Assembly: GCA_963840565.1 (NCBI GenBank)
Contig: CAWIZH010000002.1
Coordinates: forward strand, 186,001 to 250,000
Reading direction: 5' to 3'
DNA length: 64,000 nucleotides
DNA from: VRUE01 sp963840565
GTDB taxonomy: Bacteria; Actinomycetota; Thermoleophilia; Solirubrobacterales; 70-9
Below, one piece after another: positions 35,234 to 44,859 of the stretch (position 1 is its first letter; every line of letters starts with the position of its first letter). Position numbers and translations under genes: made by a program. The notes under the pieces are model-generated. The model saw only the letters and a list, made by a program, of their open reading frames with translations. It did not search any database and was not told where the DNA came from.

Positions 35234-36791
35234 ATGGAACGCAAGTGGTGGACCCTCGGCGCCGTCTGCGTGGCGACGTTCATGCTTCTTCTCGACATCA
35301 CCGTCGTCAACACGGCGCTTCCCGCGATTCAGAAGGACCTCGGCGGCAGCTTCGCTGACCTGCAATGGGTGATCGACGCTTACGCGCTCTCGCTCGCTGC
35401 CCTGGTGCTTACGGCCGGCTCGCTTGCCGACCGCCTCGGCCGCCGCCGCGTCTTCGCGATCGGGCTGGGGGTCTTCTCGCTCGCCTCGCTGCTCTGCGCG
35501 CTGGCGCCGGACCCGACCTTCCTCAACCTGGCGCGGGCGCTGCAGGGCGTCGGTGGCGCGATCATGTTCGCCGTCTCGCTGGCCCTGGTCGCCCAGGAGT
35601 TCCCGGCCGGCCCCGAACGCGGCATGGCGATGGGCATCTACGGCGCCACGATCGGGATCGCGGTCGCGATCGGCCCGCTGGTCGGCGGGCTGCTCACCGA
35701 CGGCCTCGGCTGGGAATGGGTCTTCCTGATCAACGTCCCGATCGGGATCGCGGCGATCGGCGTCACTTACTGGAAGCTCGCCGAGTCGCGCGACCCCAAC
35801 GCGACGTCGATCGATTGGGGCGGGCTGCTCAGCTTCTCGAGCGCGCTCTTCCTGCTCGTGCTGGGACTGGTGCGCGGCAACGACGAGGGTTGGGGCAGCC
35901 CGGTGATCGTCTCGCTGCTGGTCGGCGCCGGCCTGCTGCTGGCTGCTTTCGTCGCGATCGAGCAGCGGGTCTCGCGAGCCGATGCTGCCGCTCTCGTTGT
36001 TCCGCCGCCGCGCCTTCACCGGCGTGCAGCTGTCGGCGTTCGCGGTCTCGGGCTCGATGTTCGCGCTCTTCCTCTACCTGACGCTTTACCTGCAGAGCTA
36101 CCTCGGCTACTCGCCGATCCAGGCGGGACTGCGCTACCTGCCGATCACGATCGCCTCGTTCATCGTCGCGCCGATGGCGGGACTGGCGCTGGCCCGGGTC
36201 CAGGCTCGCTGGCTGATGAGCGCCGGCCTGGCGCTGACGGGGATCGGCCTGCTGCTGATGGGCGGCCTCGGCGTCGACTCCGAATGGACCGCGCTGCTGG
36301 CCGGCTTCGTGATCAGCGGCATCGGCATCGGCCTGCTCAACCCGGTGATCGCCGACGTCGCCCTCAGCGTCGTGCCGAAGGAGCGCAGTGGCATGGCGGC
36401 GGGGATCAACGACACCTTCCGCCAGGTCGGGATCGCGGTCGGGATCGCCGCCTGGGGCGCGATCTTCCTCGGTGCCGGCGCCTCGAAGACGCAGGAAGTC
36501 GCGGGCAACGCGATCAGCGGCGACGAAGCGCGCGGCCTGGTCGAAGCGACCTCGTCGGGAGCGTTGCCACAGGCCGTCGCGCACCTTCCCCAAAACGTTC
36601 AGGCCAAGGTCCAGTCGGCGGCCGAACAGGGCTTCCTGCACGGCCTCAACGAGATCCTCCTGCTCGGCGCCCTGCTGGCCTTCGCCGGCGCGGCGGCCGC
36701 GCTGTGGATGATCCGCGAGGGCGACATCGAGCGCGAAGAGGTCGTCGAGGGCGCGCCGCTCGAGGCCGAGCCGCAGCCAGCCCGCGCGTAG
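35234..36791 (+). pseudogene. DHA2-type MFS drug transporter, interrupted by one frameshift
   Basis: Start ATG 35234 with AGGAG upstream. The first ~250 residues (LLLDITVVNTALPAIQKDLG motif D1 of DHA2 exporters, LADRLGRRRVF loop) read in one frame. After about 35968 the homologous sequence continues in another frame (MLPLSLFRRRAFTGVQ ... YLQSYLGYSPIQAGLRYLPI) to a TAG at 36791. Together they give a normal ~518-residue, 14-helix proton-driven exporter. One base is missing near the join at GTCTCGCGAGCC. Conservation on both sides suggests a sequencing slip. It is controlled by the divergent MarR. Confidence 0.8.
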
Positions 36792-36820
36792 CTCCGCCCG
36801 ACCACGGGTACTGGGGGTGA

Positions 36821-37759
36821 GTGAAAGAAGGCTCACCCTCAAATCCCGGCGCCTGGGCGACGCTGAGGCGGACCGTCCGCGAGCTCCAGGAGGACAACCT
36901 GACCGATTGGGCCGCGGCGCTGACCTACTACGCGTTGCTCTCGCTGTTCCCGGCGCTGATCGCGCTGGTTTCGCTGCTGGGGTTGTTCGGCGACCCGCGG
37001 ACGACGACGGCGAGCCTGACCGAAGTCATCACCTCGATCGGGCCGGAATCGGCGGCGCAGACCTTTGAAGGGCCGATCGACTCGATCGTCTCCAACCAGA
37101 GCGCGGCCGGGTTTGCCTTCGTGCTCGGCCTGGCTGTGGCGCTGTGGTCGGCCTCCGGCTACATCGGCGCCTTCATCCGCGCCTCAAACGTGATCTATGA
37201 GACCGCCGAGGGGCGGCCGTTTTGGAAGCTGCGCCCGCTGCAGCTGGCGGTGACGCTGGCGATGGTCGTCGCGGTGGCGCTGCTGGCGCTGGGACTGGTG
37301 CTCACGGGGCCGATCGTCGAAGCGGTCGCCGGTCCGGTCGGGCTCGGCGGCACGGCGGTCGACGTCTGGGAGGTCGCCAAGTGGCCGGTGATGGTGGCGA
37401 TCTTCGTCCTCATCGTCGACCTCCTCTACTACGCCTCGCCGAACGCGAAGCTGCGCGGCTTCCGCTGGGTGACGCCGGGCTGCCTGGTGGCGATGGCGAT
37501 CTGGGCGCTCGCCTCGGCCGCCTTCGCTTTCTACGTCGCCAACTTCGGCTCCTACGACAAGACCTACGGCACGCTCGGCGGCCTGGTCGCGCTGCTGGTC
37601 TGGCTCTGGATCAGCAACCTGGCGATCCTCTTCGGCCACCAGCTCAACGCTGAGCGCGAGCGCAGCGCTGAGATCGAGGAAGGCCCGCCGCAGGCAGAGC
37701 ACGAGATCCAGCTAGAGCCGCGAGCGGCGCCGAAACAGGGCGAGGCTCAGGGCGCGTAG
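36821..37759 (+). CDS. YihY/BrkB-family membrane protein
   Basis: 312 residues from GTG 36821. It has the family start LQEDNLTDWAAALTYYALLS followed by FPALIALVSLLG, six membrane helices, and the conserved WASxxA/Y loop as VALWSASGYIGAFIRASNVIYE. The tail is charged and cytosolic. The old name ribonuclease BN is not supported for this family; the role in the envelope is unknown. It lies 29 bases after the MFS gene. Confidence 0.85.
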   Translation: MKEGSPSNPGAWATLRRTVRELQEDNLTDWAAALTYYALLSLFPALIALVSLLGLFGDPRTTTASLTEVITSIGPESAAQTFEGPIDSIVSNQSAAGFAFVLGLAVALWSASGYIGAFIRASNVIYETAEGRPFWKLRPLQLAVTLAMVVAVALLALGLVLTGPIVEAVAGPVGLGGTAVDVWEVAKWPVMVAIFVLIVDLLYYASPNAKLRGFRWVTPGCLVAMAIWALASAAFAFYVANFGSYDKTYGTLGGLVALLVWLWISNLAILFGHQLNAERERSAEIEEGPPQAEHEIQLEPRAAPKQGEAQGA

Positions 37760-37764
37760 CGGGC

Positions 37765-40732
37765 TTATCTGCTCGCGGTCAGCGTCGCCTGCGTGTAGGC
37801 GGTGCCCTTGAGAACACGCGGTGACCGTTTCGGTGAAGGTGCCGGCGGATTTCGAGGTGAAGGTGAAGGTCGTCGCCGATTCGGCGGCGCCGGTGCTGGG
37901 GATCGTCAGCGGCGTGCCGCTGATCGTGCCGCTGCCGCTGGTGGTGACTTTGGCCGCGTGGCCGGTGCCGACGGCGTTGGCCGTGTTGCCGTAAGCGTCG
38001 GTGACCGCGACCTTCGCTTTCACCGTGCCGCTGTTGCCGAGTCCCGTCAGGGTGCAGGTGAAGACGCAGGCGGAGCCGAGCGTGCCGGCGCTGACGATGA
38101 TGCTGGTCAGGCCCCATCTCGTGCCGGCGAGGGGGGAGACGGTGACCGCGACGGGCGTGGGGTTCGAGATCGAGCCGTCGCTGACCGTGATGCTCGGCCG
38201 CTCCGGCCCGGTAGAGCTTCATCACGCCGTTTTTGGAGGAAGCGACTGTGGCGACTCCGGCGGTGAAGGTGATCGCCGTGGCGGAGCCGAAGTTGACGGT
38301 CGCGTGCCGGCGCTGTTGATCGACGGTCGGCAGGGTCCCGTTGGGGCTTGCGGAGGCGCCGCGAGAAGGTGAGGTTGTGGGAGCCGGTGTAGGTGGTGTC
38401 GGTGTTGCCGTAGGGGTCCAGGGCGGTGATCGTGAGGTTGTCGGTCGCCGCGCCGCCAACGCGGTCGAGAGCCGGCACGAGGGTGAATTTCGAGGCGCGT
38501 TGCGGGGGCGACCGTGACGACCAGCGCCCCGGAGAAGGTGCCGTCGCTGACATTGACGGTGGTCGAGCCGGTCTTGTAGAGCTTCATCACGCCGTTTTTG
38601 CCGCTGGAGACCGTGGCGACGCCGGCGCTGAAGGTGGTCGGCGTCGCGCGTGCCGAAGGCGACCGTCGGCGCCGGAGGAGTCGGAGACAGTGGCGATGGT
38701 CCCGCTGGGGCTTGCCGAGGCGCCGCTGAAGGTGAGGCTGTGGGAGCCGGTGTACGTCGGCGTGACGTTGCCATAGGTGTCCTGGGCGGTGACGGTGAGG
38801 TTGTCGGCGTCGCCCGCCGTCGGGGTGGTCGTCGCGGCGGTGAGCGCGAGTTTCGCTGTGGCGAGCGGCGAGACCGTCACTTCCAGCGGGGTCGCGGTTG
38901 AGATCGAGCCGTCGCTGACTTCGATGTCGGCTTCGCCGGCCGCGTAGAGCCTCATCAGGCCGTTCTTGGACGAGGCGACCGTGGCGACGCCGGTGATGAA
39001 GTTGATCGCGGTGGCGGTCCCGAAGGCGGTTGCGGTGCCGCCGCTGTTGACCACAGTGGGTTTGTTGGTGCCGACGACGGCCGCTCCCGAGAAGGTGAGG
39101 TTGTGCGAGCCGGTGTAGGCGGTCGCGTGTTGCCGTAGGTATCGAGGGCGGTGATCGTGAGGTTGGACGAGCCGCCCGCGGCGAGACTGGTCACCGAGGC
39201 GGCGAGCGTGAATTTCGCCGCGGTCGCCGCGGCGACGGTGACGCCATAGGGCGATGGGGGTTAGGAGGGTGCCGTCGCTGACTTTGAGGCTGGTCGAGCC
39301 GCTCTTGTAGAGCTTCATCGCGCCGTTTTTGCCGGCGGCGCCCGTGGCGACGCCGGCGCTGAAGATGATCGCGGTGGGACCGCCGAAGGCGATGTCCGTG
39401 CCGGCCGAGTCCGAGACCGTGGGAGCGGTTCCCCGCGGGGCTTGCCGCGGCCCCGGAGAAGGTGAGGCTGTGCGAGCCGGTGTAGGAGGTCGCGATGTTG
39501 CCGTAGGTGTCCTGGGCGGTGACGGTGAGGTTGTCCGCTTCGCCGGCCGCAGGCGTGGTGGTGGTCGCGGCCGAGCGCGAATTTCGCCGCCGCCGCTGGC
39601 GCCACCGTCACTTCCAGCGGGCGCCGCGCTCGTGACCGTGCCATCGGTGGCGGCGATGCTCGGCGACTCGACTTTGTAGAGCGTCATCGCGCCGTTTTTG
39701 CCGGCGAGTCACCGTGGCGACGCCCGCCGTGAAGGTGATCGCGGTGGCGGTTCCGAAGGCGATCGCGGTACCGGAGCTGTTGGCGACGGTCGGTTTGTTT
39801 GTGCCGATGGCCGACGCCCCCGAGAAGGTGAGGCTCTGGGAGCCGGCGTAGGAGGTCGCGAGGTTGCCGTAGGCATCGAGGGCGGTGATCGTGAGGTTGT
39901 CGGCTTCGCCCGCGGTGGGCGTGGCGGTTGCCGCGGTAAGGACGAATTTGGCCGCCGTGGCGGCGGCCACCGTCACTGCCAGCGGCGTGACGGTCGAGAT
40001 CGAGCCGTCGCTTGACCTGGATGCGCGGCTTCGCCGTTCGAGTAGAGCTTCATCGCGCCGTTGGTGGACGAGGAGACCGTGGCGACGCCGGCGGTGAAGT
40101 TGATCGCCGTGGCGTCGCCGAAGGCGATGGCGCGCCGGAGCTGTCGGCGACCGTCGGCACGGTCCCGTTGGGACTGGCCGAGGCGCCGCTGAAGGTGAGG
40201 TTGTGCGAACCGATATAGGTGGTGACCGTGCCGCCTTTGGCGTCCTTGGCGGTGATCGTCAGGTTGTCGGCGGCGCCGGCGGTCGGCGTCGACGAGGCGG
40301 CGTCGAGCACGAAGTGGTCGGCCGGGCCGACGGTGACCGTCGCCGCTTTGCTCGAGCTGATCGTGGTCCACGAGCGCCACTTGGCGGTGACGACGTAGGT
40401 GTAGGTGCCGGGTTCGAGTCCGCTGTCGGTGCAGGTGGTGACGGTGAGGGTCGGGGAGCAGTGCCGTCGGCGCCTTCGCCGTCGCGCGTGACCGTATAGG
40501 TGACGGTGCCCGGCCCCGGGGCGGTGACGGCGCCCCAGGTGAGGAGCGACGGTTCCGCCGGCTGCCGGCGTGGCGGCGGTGATCGCGGTTTGGCGAGCTG
40601 CGAGACGACCGCCGGGGTGCTGTCGCCGGCGCCCGTGGTGGTGAAGTAGGCGACGGCGGTGCCGGCCGCGGCCAGGGCCAGCAGGACGACGGCCACGACG
40701 CCGGCGACGCCGTTTGGCAGCAGCCGCCTCAT
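37765..40732 (-). pseudogene. Surface protein with AYFT-type signal and six Ig-like repeats, many indels
   Basis: Start ATG 40732, overlapping the stop of the upstream gene (ATGA). The N terminus is a signal peptide ending GTAVAYFTTTGAGDS, the AYFT cleavage-like motif of SipW/TasA-type secreted proteins. It is followed by an Fn3-like segment (VTYTVTRDGEGADG) and six tandem Ig-like repeats, then a distinct C-terminal domain ending at TAA 37765. About one single-base slip per repeat puts successive pieces in different frames (e.g. near 40450, 40130, 39570, 39125, 38650, 38320). The repeats remain conserved at protein level across the slips, so I think the frameshifts are largely sequence errors in a repetitive gene. 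Predicted ~980 residues. Confidence 0.65.
38190..40345 (-). repeat. Six tandem ~350-bp Ig-like repeats within the surface-protein gene
   Basis: Each unit encodes a block like ADNLTITALDAYGN, then GSHNLTFSGASASPNGT, AIAFGTATAITFTAGVATV and NGAMKLY, followed by DGT and a Pro/Val linker. Six copies of the GSxxLTFSGA strand can be counted. Repeat boundaries are approximate because of the indels. Confidence 0.6.
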
Positions 40733-41489
40733 CCCCGGGCCGTCCCGGAGAACGACAGCGGGAACTGGGCCCGCTGACAGGCGTCCTGGCTGACCGGCAG
40801 GTCACGCAGCTGGATCGACGGGGCCGAGGCGCCTGGCGCCGGCAGGCTCACCGACCCGCTCGCGGGCACCTTGATCGGAGCCGCGCTGGAGGCGCTCGAT
40901 CCGGTCAGGATCGAGGTTCTCGGCACTGCCGCAGCCGGGTGGGTCGGCCGTAGCCCTGACCTGCAGGCTGGTGACGAGGATCGGCACCGGGTTCGGGTTC
41001 GTGATCGTCAACGGCAGCGCCTGCGCAGGAGCGCCCGGGTACAGCGCGCCGAGGCCGGCGAGCTGCGGCGTGATCGAGAAGTCCATCGGCTCCAGCACAC
41101 GCCAGCGGAAGCGGGCGCGTCTTGCTGTGCCTTCCCCGTGCGCCGAGCGCTGCGCACCGAGAAGCTGTGGCTGCCGACCGCCAGCTTGCTGAAGGTGACT
41201 GGCGACTGGCAGGCGCTCCAGGCGCGGCTGTCGAGCCGGCACTGGAAGCGCGGCTTGCCGGCGCGAACCGCGAAGCCGAACTTGGCGCTGGTCGATGTGG
41301 CGAGCTTGTCGGGATGCATGGTGATCTTCGGCTTGGGCAGCGACCCGGCTCCCTGGACTCCGCTCCGGCTTGGGAGCGGGCGCAGGGGTGGAGCTCCTGG
41401 GGGGTGGCGGCATAGGCGACGGCACCGAGGCCGGCGATTGCGGCCAGCACGGCGACCACGCCGCGAGTCGTGCGCATTGCCCCCGTCAA
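40729..41489 (-). pseudogene. Secreted protein, middle gene of the surface operon, frameshifted
   Basis: Starts at ATG 41489 or 41477 with a signal peptide (RTTRGVVAVLAAIAGLGAVA). Continuous protein-like sequence then jumps frame: KPRFQCRLDSRAWSACQSPV (Ig-like domain with a cysteine pair, as at the end of the RTX protein), next RWRVLEPMDFSITPQLAGLG and LTITNPNPVPILVTSLQVRA, and finally LRDLPVSQDACQRAQFPLSF to TGA 40729. About three single-base slips (near 41390, 41110, 40915). The NPNPVPI and DACQ...F segments are paralogous in style to the first gene of the operon. Its stop overlaps the start of the Ig-repeat gene. Confidence 0.6.
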
Positions 41490-41499
41490 CCCTTCGGGA

Positions 41500-41972
41500 C
41501 TAGTTGTTGGTCAGGTGCAGCGTCAGCGTCGCACCCTGGCAGGCATCCTGGTTGGTGCCCGTTTCGTTCATCGTCAGGGTCCCGGTGGCGGAAACGCTCT
41601 GGCCGTTGCCAGGGTTGATCACCTGATTGACGGGCACCGCCGCCATCGTGAAGTCGGGATTGCCGCCGGTGAGCGTGGTGCTGCAGGTCGAGTGCGCTCC
41701 GTCGACTGAGATGCTGGCGAGGCTGACGGTGCCGACCCGCTGGACGCCCGAGGACGGGTTGTCAACGGTGAACGAGACCGGCGAGGAGGAGCCTGGGTAG
41801 AGGCTCGAGGAGATCGTCGCGTGCAGCGTCACGGCGGAGCTGGAGCCGACGGTTGCGGTACCGGTGCCCGAGCCGCTTGAAGTGAAGTAACGCGACCGCG
41901 ATGCCGGCCACCGCGATGGCGCAGGCGCAGCCGAGCACCGATAAGCGCCGTTTTCTTAGTGATCCAGCCCAT
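41500..41972 (-). pseudogene. Small secreted AYFT-type protein, first gene of the surface operon, two slips near the 5' end
   Basis: ATG 41972 is preceded by a strong GGGGGAAG ribosome site. Pieced across two slips (about 41945 and 41890) it reads as a signal peptide ending in GIAVAYFTSSGSGTGT, then VTLHATISSSLYPGSSSPVS and a beta-rich body with TNQDACQGATLTLHLTNN at the end, about 156 residues. The body from 41832 is intact. This small size and the AYFT site resemble camelysin/TasA-like fibre or surface proteins. It probably heads the three-gene operon. Confidence 0.6.
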
Positions 41973-42139
41973 TCTTACTTCCCCCTTGGTTTCTTTAGCG
42001 ATGTAGACGGATGATTGATTCCAGGCGCCCATCGGCCAGCGGGGGGGATTGCATTAGCCCTGCAGCGGCAGACAGGTTTTTTCTTCTTTGTCCGCCGCGT
42101 ACAAGCCGGCCGGGCTGAAGCCGTGGGTAGGGTGGCGCA

Positions 42140-42754
42140 ATGGCCAGCAGCCCGCGCTTCTCAGTCACGCCGACCCCGGACGACGGTGGGCGCCTGAGCG
42201 ACGAGCAGCCGTGGGACGAGAGCACCCGACCGGCGGGGCCGCGGGCCGATCCCGAGCGCGAGTACTCAGCCGCCGAACTGGCCGCGGGCAGGCACCTGAT
42301 CGACGTTCACGACGGACTCCGCGCAGAGCTCGGCCGGCTGCGCGATGCGATCGAGGAGGTCGCAGCCGGCGCCTCGGATCCCGCCGCGCTGCGGTCCTTC
42401 TTCAACCGGATGACGATCCGGCAGAACAACTGGACGCTCGGCGCGTTCTGCCAGTCCTATTGCCGGGCGGTGACAGGCCACCACTCGCTCGAGGACAGCA
42501 GCGTCTTTCCCCATCTTGGACAAGCGGACCCCCGGCTGGAGCCCGTCCTGGCCCGGCTCGGCGAGGAGCACGAGACTATTGCCGAGATCCTCGAGCGGAT
42601 CGACCGGGCGCTGATCGCGCTGGTCGCCTCGGAGCCGGAGGCAATGGATCGCGTCCGCGAGTCGGTCGACCTGATCACAGACGCGATGGCTTCGCACTTC
42701 TCCTACGAGGAGCGCGAGTTGGTCGAGCCCCTGGCTCGGCTCGGTTTCTACTGA
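42140..42754 (+). CDS. Hemerythrin-like (HHE) domain protein
   Basis: 204 residues. Four-helix hemerythrin-like bundle with di-iron ligands in order: LIDVHDGLR, GHHSLEDSSVFPHL, LGEEHETIAEIL and HFSYEERELVEPL. The first 45 residues are disordered and acidic. HHE proteins bind O2, NO or iron and protect against oxidative or nitrosative stress. It stands alone; its stop is 7 bases before the convergent YegP-like gene. Confidence 0.85.
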   Translation: MASSPRFSVTPTPDDGGRLSDEQPWDESTRPAGPRADPEREYSAAELAAGRHLIDVHDGLRAELGRLRDAIEEVAAGASDPAALRSFFNRMTIRQNNWTLGAFCQSYCRAVTGHHSLEDSSVFPHLGQADPRLEPVLARLGEEHETIAEILERIDRALIALVASEPEAMDRVRESVDLITDAMASHFSYEERELVEPLARLGFY

Positions 42755-42760
42755 GCCCCG

Positions 42761-42997
42761 CTAGTTGTGCGCCAGCTCGCGGTCGATGATCGTGGCGAGC
42801 GCGTCGTTGGCTCCCTCGGCGGGAGTGCCGGAGATCCGCGCGCCGGAGGCGACCCCGCGGACGTTTTCAGCCGCTCTCAGTGCATGCCAGTGGGAATCGA
42901 ACGATTCGCCCGAGGTAGCAACGGTGCGTCCGTCGCTGCCCAGCAGCCGCCAGCGCCATTGGCCAACGAGGTCTTCAAATGCGTCGAATTGGGGCAT
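42761..42997 (-). CDS. YegP-like (DUF1508/UPF0339) small protein behind an SOS box
   Basis: 78 residues from ATG 42997, chosen because AGGAG lies 5 bases upstream; a longer GTG start at 43060 would run through the operator. The DUF1508 pattern is visible: QWRWRLLGSDGRTVATSGES followed by FDSHWHALRAAENVR. Family members are small beta-sheet proteins of unknown role. A perfect Gram-positive LexA box lies 22 bases upstream, so I infer induction by DNA damage. Confidence 0.75.
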   Translation of the reverse strand: MPQFDAFEDLVGQWRWRLLGSDGRTVATSGESFDSHWHALRAAENVRGVASGARISGTPAEGANDALATIIDRELAHN

Positions 42998-43019
42998 TGC
43001 ATCTCCTAAAGTTCGAGTA

Positions 43020-43033
43020 CGAACATATGTTCG
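43020..43033. promoter_or_regulatory. LexA (SOS) box
   Basis: CGAACATATGTTCG is a perfect palindrome and matches the Gram-positive LexA consensus CGAACrnryGTTyG. A second overlapping dyad GTTCGAGTACGAAC occupies 43011-43024. It is 22 bases from the YegP-like start and 92 bases before the plus-strand gene at 43126, so either or both could be SOS-controlled. Confidence 0.7.
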
Positions 43034-43125
43034 CATTTGCGGCGGCGGCAAAATGAACACGCCATTTTTGGCTCCAGCAAAGGGTCCTGGCAGCTTGGTG
43101 GCGGCGATGGCTACGGTTCAGAGCA

Positions 43126-43497
43126 ATGAATGACGCTCCAGCCAGCTGCTCGCTCGGTGCCGGCGCGCTCGAAGAGCGGCTCGCGGCGATAGCCGCGATC
43201 GGCTTGGACAGCCTGATCTCTCATCACGCCGAAGACAGCCGCCACCTGCTGTGTTTTCAAGCGGACGCCGAGACCCGGCGGCGCCTCGGGGAGATCATCG
43301 CCGCCGAGGCAGAGTGTTGCTCGTCGCTTGAGCTTTCGCTGGATCGGCAGGGAGACGAGCTGGTGCTCACGATCGCGGCACCACGGCAGGCCCAGGCGCT
43401 CGCCGATGGCCTTGCCGGTGCGTTTGCCGGTTTGCCGCTCAGCGCGGAGCGATCCGGTTCAGCTCGGCCAGATCAGCCTCGCCCGGCTGCCAGCTGA
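43126..43497 (+). CDS. Small conserved protein with ECC motif
   Basis: 123 residues, no signal peptide. The motif EIIAAEAECCSSLELSL followed by LVLTIAAP places it in a family of small cytosolic proteins that I recall being found beside metal or mercury regulators; the vicinal cysteine pair suggests metal or thiol chemistry. I cannot name a function. Its last 59 bases overlap the convergent aldo/keto reductase gene, and the end (SGSARPDQPRPAAS) may be an extension caused by that overlap. Confidence 0.55.
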   Translation: MNDAPASCSLGAGALEERLAAIAAIGLDSLISHHAEDSRHLLCFQADAETRRRLGEIIAAEAECCSSLELSLDRQGDELVLTIAAPRQAQALADGLAGAFAGLPLSAERSGSARPDQPRPAAS

Positions 43498-44392
43498 GGG
43501 CGGCGACGTTGGCCTCGATCTGTTCCGGCCGGGTCGCGCCGGCGATCACCGAGGCGACGGCCGGTTGCGCGGCGAGGCCGGCTACCGCGACGTCGAGGAT
43601 GCCGACCCCGCGCGCCTCGGCGAAGGCTTCGAGCGCCTCGATCGTGTCGAACTGCTCGTCGCTGCCAGCCGCTTGGCCGGAGGAGAGGCGACTGCCCTCG
43701 GGGCCGCTCTCGCCGCGGCGGTACTTGCCACTGAGCAGGCCGCTGGCGAGCGGGAAGTAGGGCAGGATCGAGACGCCCAGCCGCTCGCAGGCGGGGGCCA
43801 CCTCCGCCTCGATCTCGCGCTTGAGCAGGCTGTACTCGTTCTGCAGGGTGACAAAGCGAGACAGGCCCCGCTCGCGAGAGATTCGCTCGGCTTCTTCGAG
43901 TTCGGAGGCGCTGAAGTTGGAGCAGCCGATCGCCCTGACCAGGCCCTCGCGGACCAGTTCGTCCAGGGCGGCGAGTGTCTCCTCGATCGGCGTCATCCCG
44001 TCCGGGCGGTGGTATTGGTAGAGGTCGATCCTGTCGGTGCGAAGCCGCTGCAGCGATCCCTCGATCGCCCAGCGGATGTACTCGCGCGAGCCGCGCGCGG
44101 CATCGGGCGCGCCCTCGGCACCGCTTAGCTCCCAGCCGAACTTCGTCGCCAGGACGAACTCCCCGCGGCGACCCTCGAGGACCTCACCCATGAGGCGCTC
44201 GCTGTCTCCGTCGCCGTAGACGTCGGCGGTGTCGAAGAGCGTTATGCCGGCGTCGAGCGCGGCATCGAGGACGGCCGCGGTGCGGTCCAGGTCAAGCCGG
44301 CGTCCGAAGTTGTTGCAGCCGAGGCCGACGACCGAGACCTCGATCTCGGAGTCGCCGAGGCGGCGGGTCGGAAGGTCGGTGCTAGCCGTCAT
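43439..44392 (-). CDS. Aldo/keto reductase
   Basis: About 317 residues from ATG 44392 (GTG 44428 is upstream). AKR tetrad visible: ITLFDTADVYGDGDSE (Asp, Tyr), VLATKFG (Lys) and DLYQYHRPD (His). Then the NADPH-binding end SVIAGATRPEQIEANV. It resembles the broad YajO/voltage-channel beta family that reduces small aldehydes and ketones. Its start overlaps the stop of the cupin gene by 11 bases, so the two are co-translated. Confidence 0.9.
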   Translation of the reverse strand: MTASTDLPTRRLGDSEIEVSVVGLGCNNFGRRLDLDRTAAVLDAALDAGITLFDTADVYGDGDSERLMGEVLEGRRGEFVLATKFGWELSGAEGAPDAARGSREYIRWAIEGSLQRLRTDRIDLYQYHRPDGMTPIEETLAALDELVREGLVRAIGCSNFSASELEEAERISRERGLSRFVTLQNEYSLLKREIEAEVAPACERLGVSILPYFPLASGLLSGKYRRGESGPEGSRLSSGQAAGSDEQFDTIEALEAFAEARGVGILDVAVAGLAAQPAVASVIAGATRPEQIEANVAALSWQPGEADLAELNRIAPR

Positions 44393-44771
44393 CGCGCGGC
44401 CAGCGGTCAGCGACCAAGGCACCGTCACCGCCCTCGGGCCTGTCGCTGCCGACAGCGATCAGCTCGAGTCCCTCGGGGCCGGCCTCGAAACCGCGGACGA
44501 CGCTGGGGGCGACGCGGACCACGTCCCAGCGGCTCAGCTCGACGATCTCGTCGTCGAGCCTGATCCGTCCTGATCCACCGAGCACCAGGTAGACCTCCTC
44601 CTGCACCTTGTGACTGTGGCCGTCCACGGCCCGAAAGCCAGGTGCGTAGCGGAAGTGGCTGACCCCGAGGTGCTCGGAGTCGAGGAATTTGCGCGAGAAC
44701 CGTGCCTCGACCTCCGGCCTGCTCGACGCGTCCTCGATCTCCATCAGGTTCTTGACCGCGAAGTCCGTCAT
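44382..44771 (-). CDS. Cupin-domain protein
   Basis: 129 residues. Single cupin with GHSHKVQEEVYLVLGGSGRI (HxHxxxExxxxxxG) and a second motif around LSRWDVVRVAPSVVRGFEAG. It heads a two-gene operon with the aldo/keto reductase, so it may bind a related sugar or keto compound. It is divergent from the DUF347 membrane protein (88-base gap). Confidence 0.8.
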   Translation of the reverse strand: MTDFAVKNLMEIEDASSRPEVEARFSRKFLDSEHLGVSHFRYAPGFRAVDGHSHKVQEEVYLVLGGSGRIRLDDEIVELSRWDVVRVAPSVVRGFEAGPEGLELIAVGSDRPEGGDGALVADRWPRDDG

Positions 44772-44859
44772 CCGGAATCAGTCTAGGGAGCGGCCATGGT
44801 CGGGTGGAGGTGGGAGCCTCTCATCTTTGGTTAAGCGCGGCGCTCGACACTGCCGCGCC

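Noticed and set aside
37765..40732. Tandem direct repeats considered as a CRISPR array
   Set aside because: Units are ~350 bp, coding, and translate to Ig-like domains.
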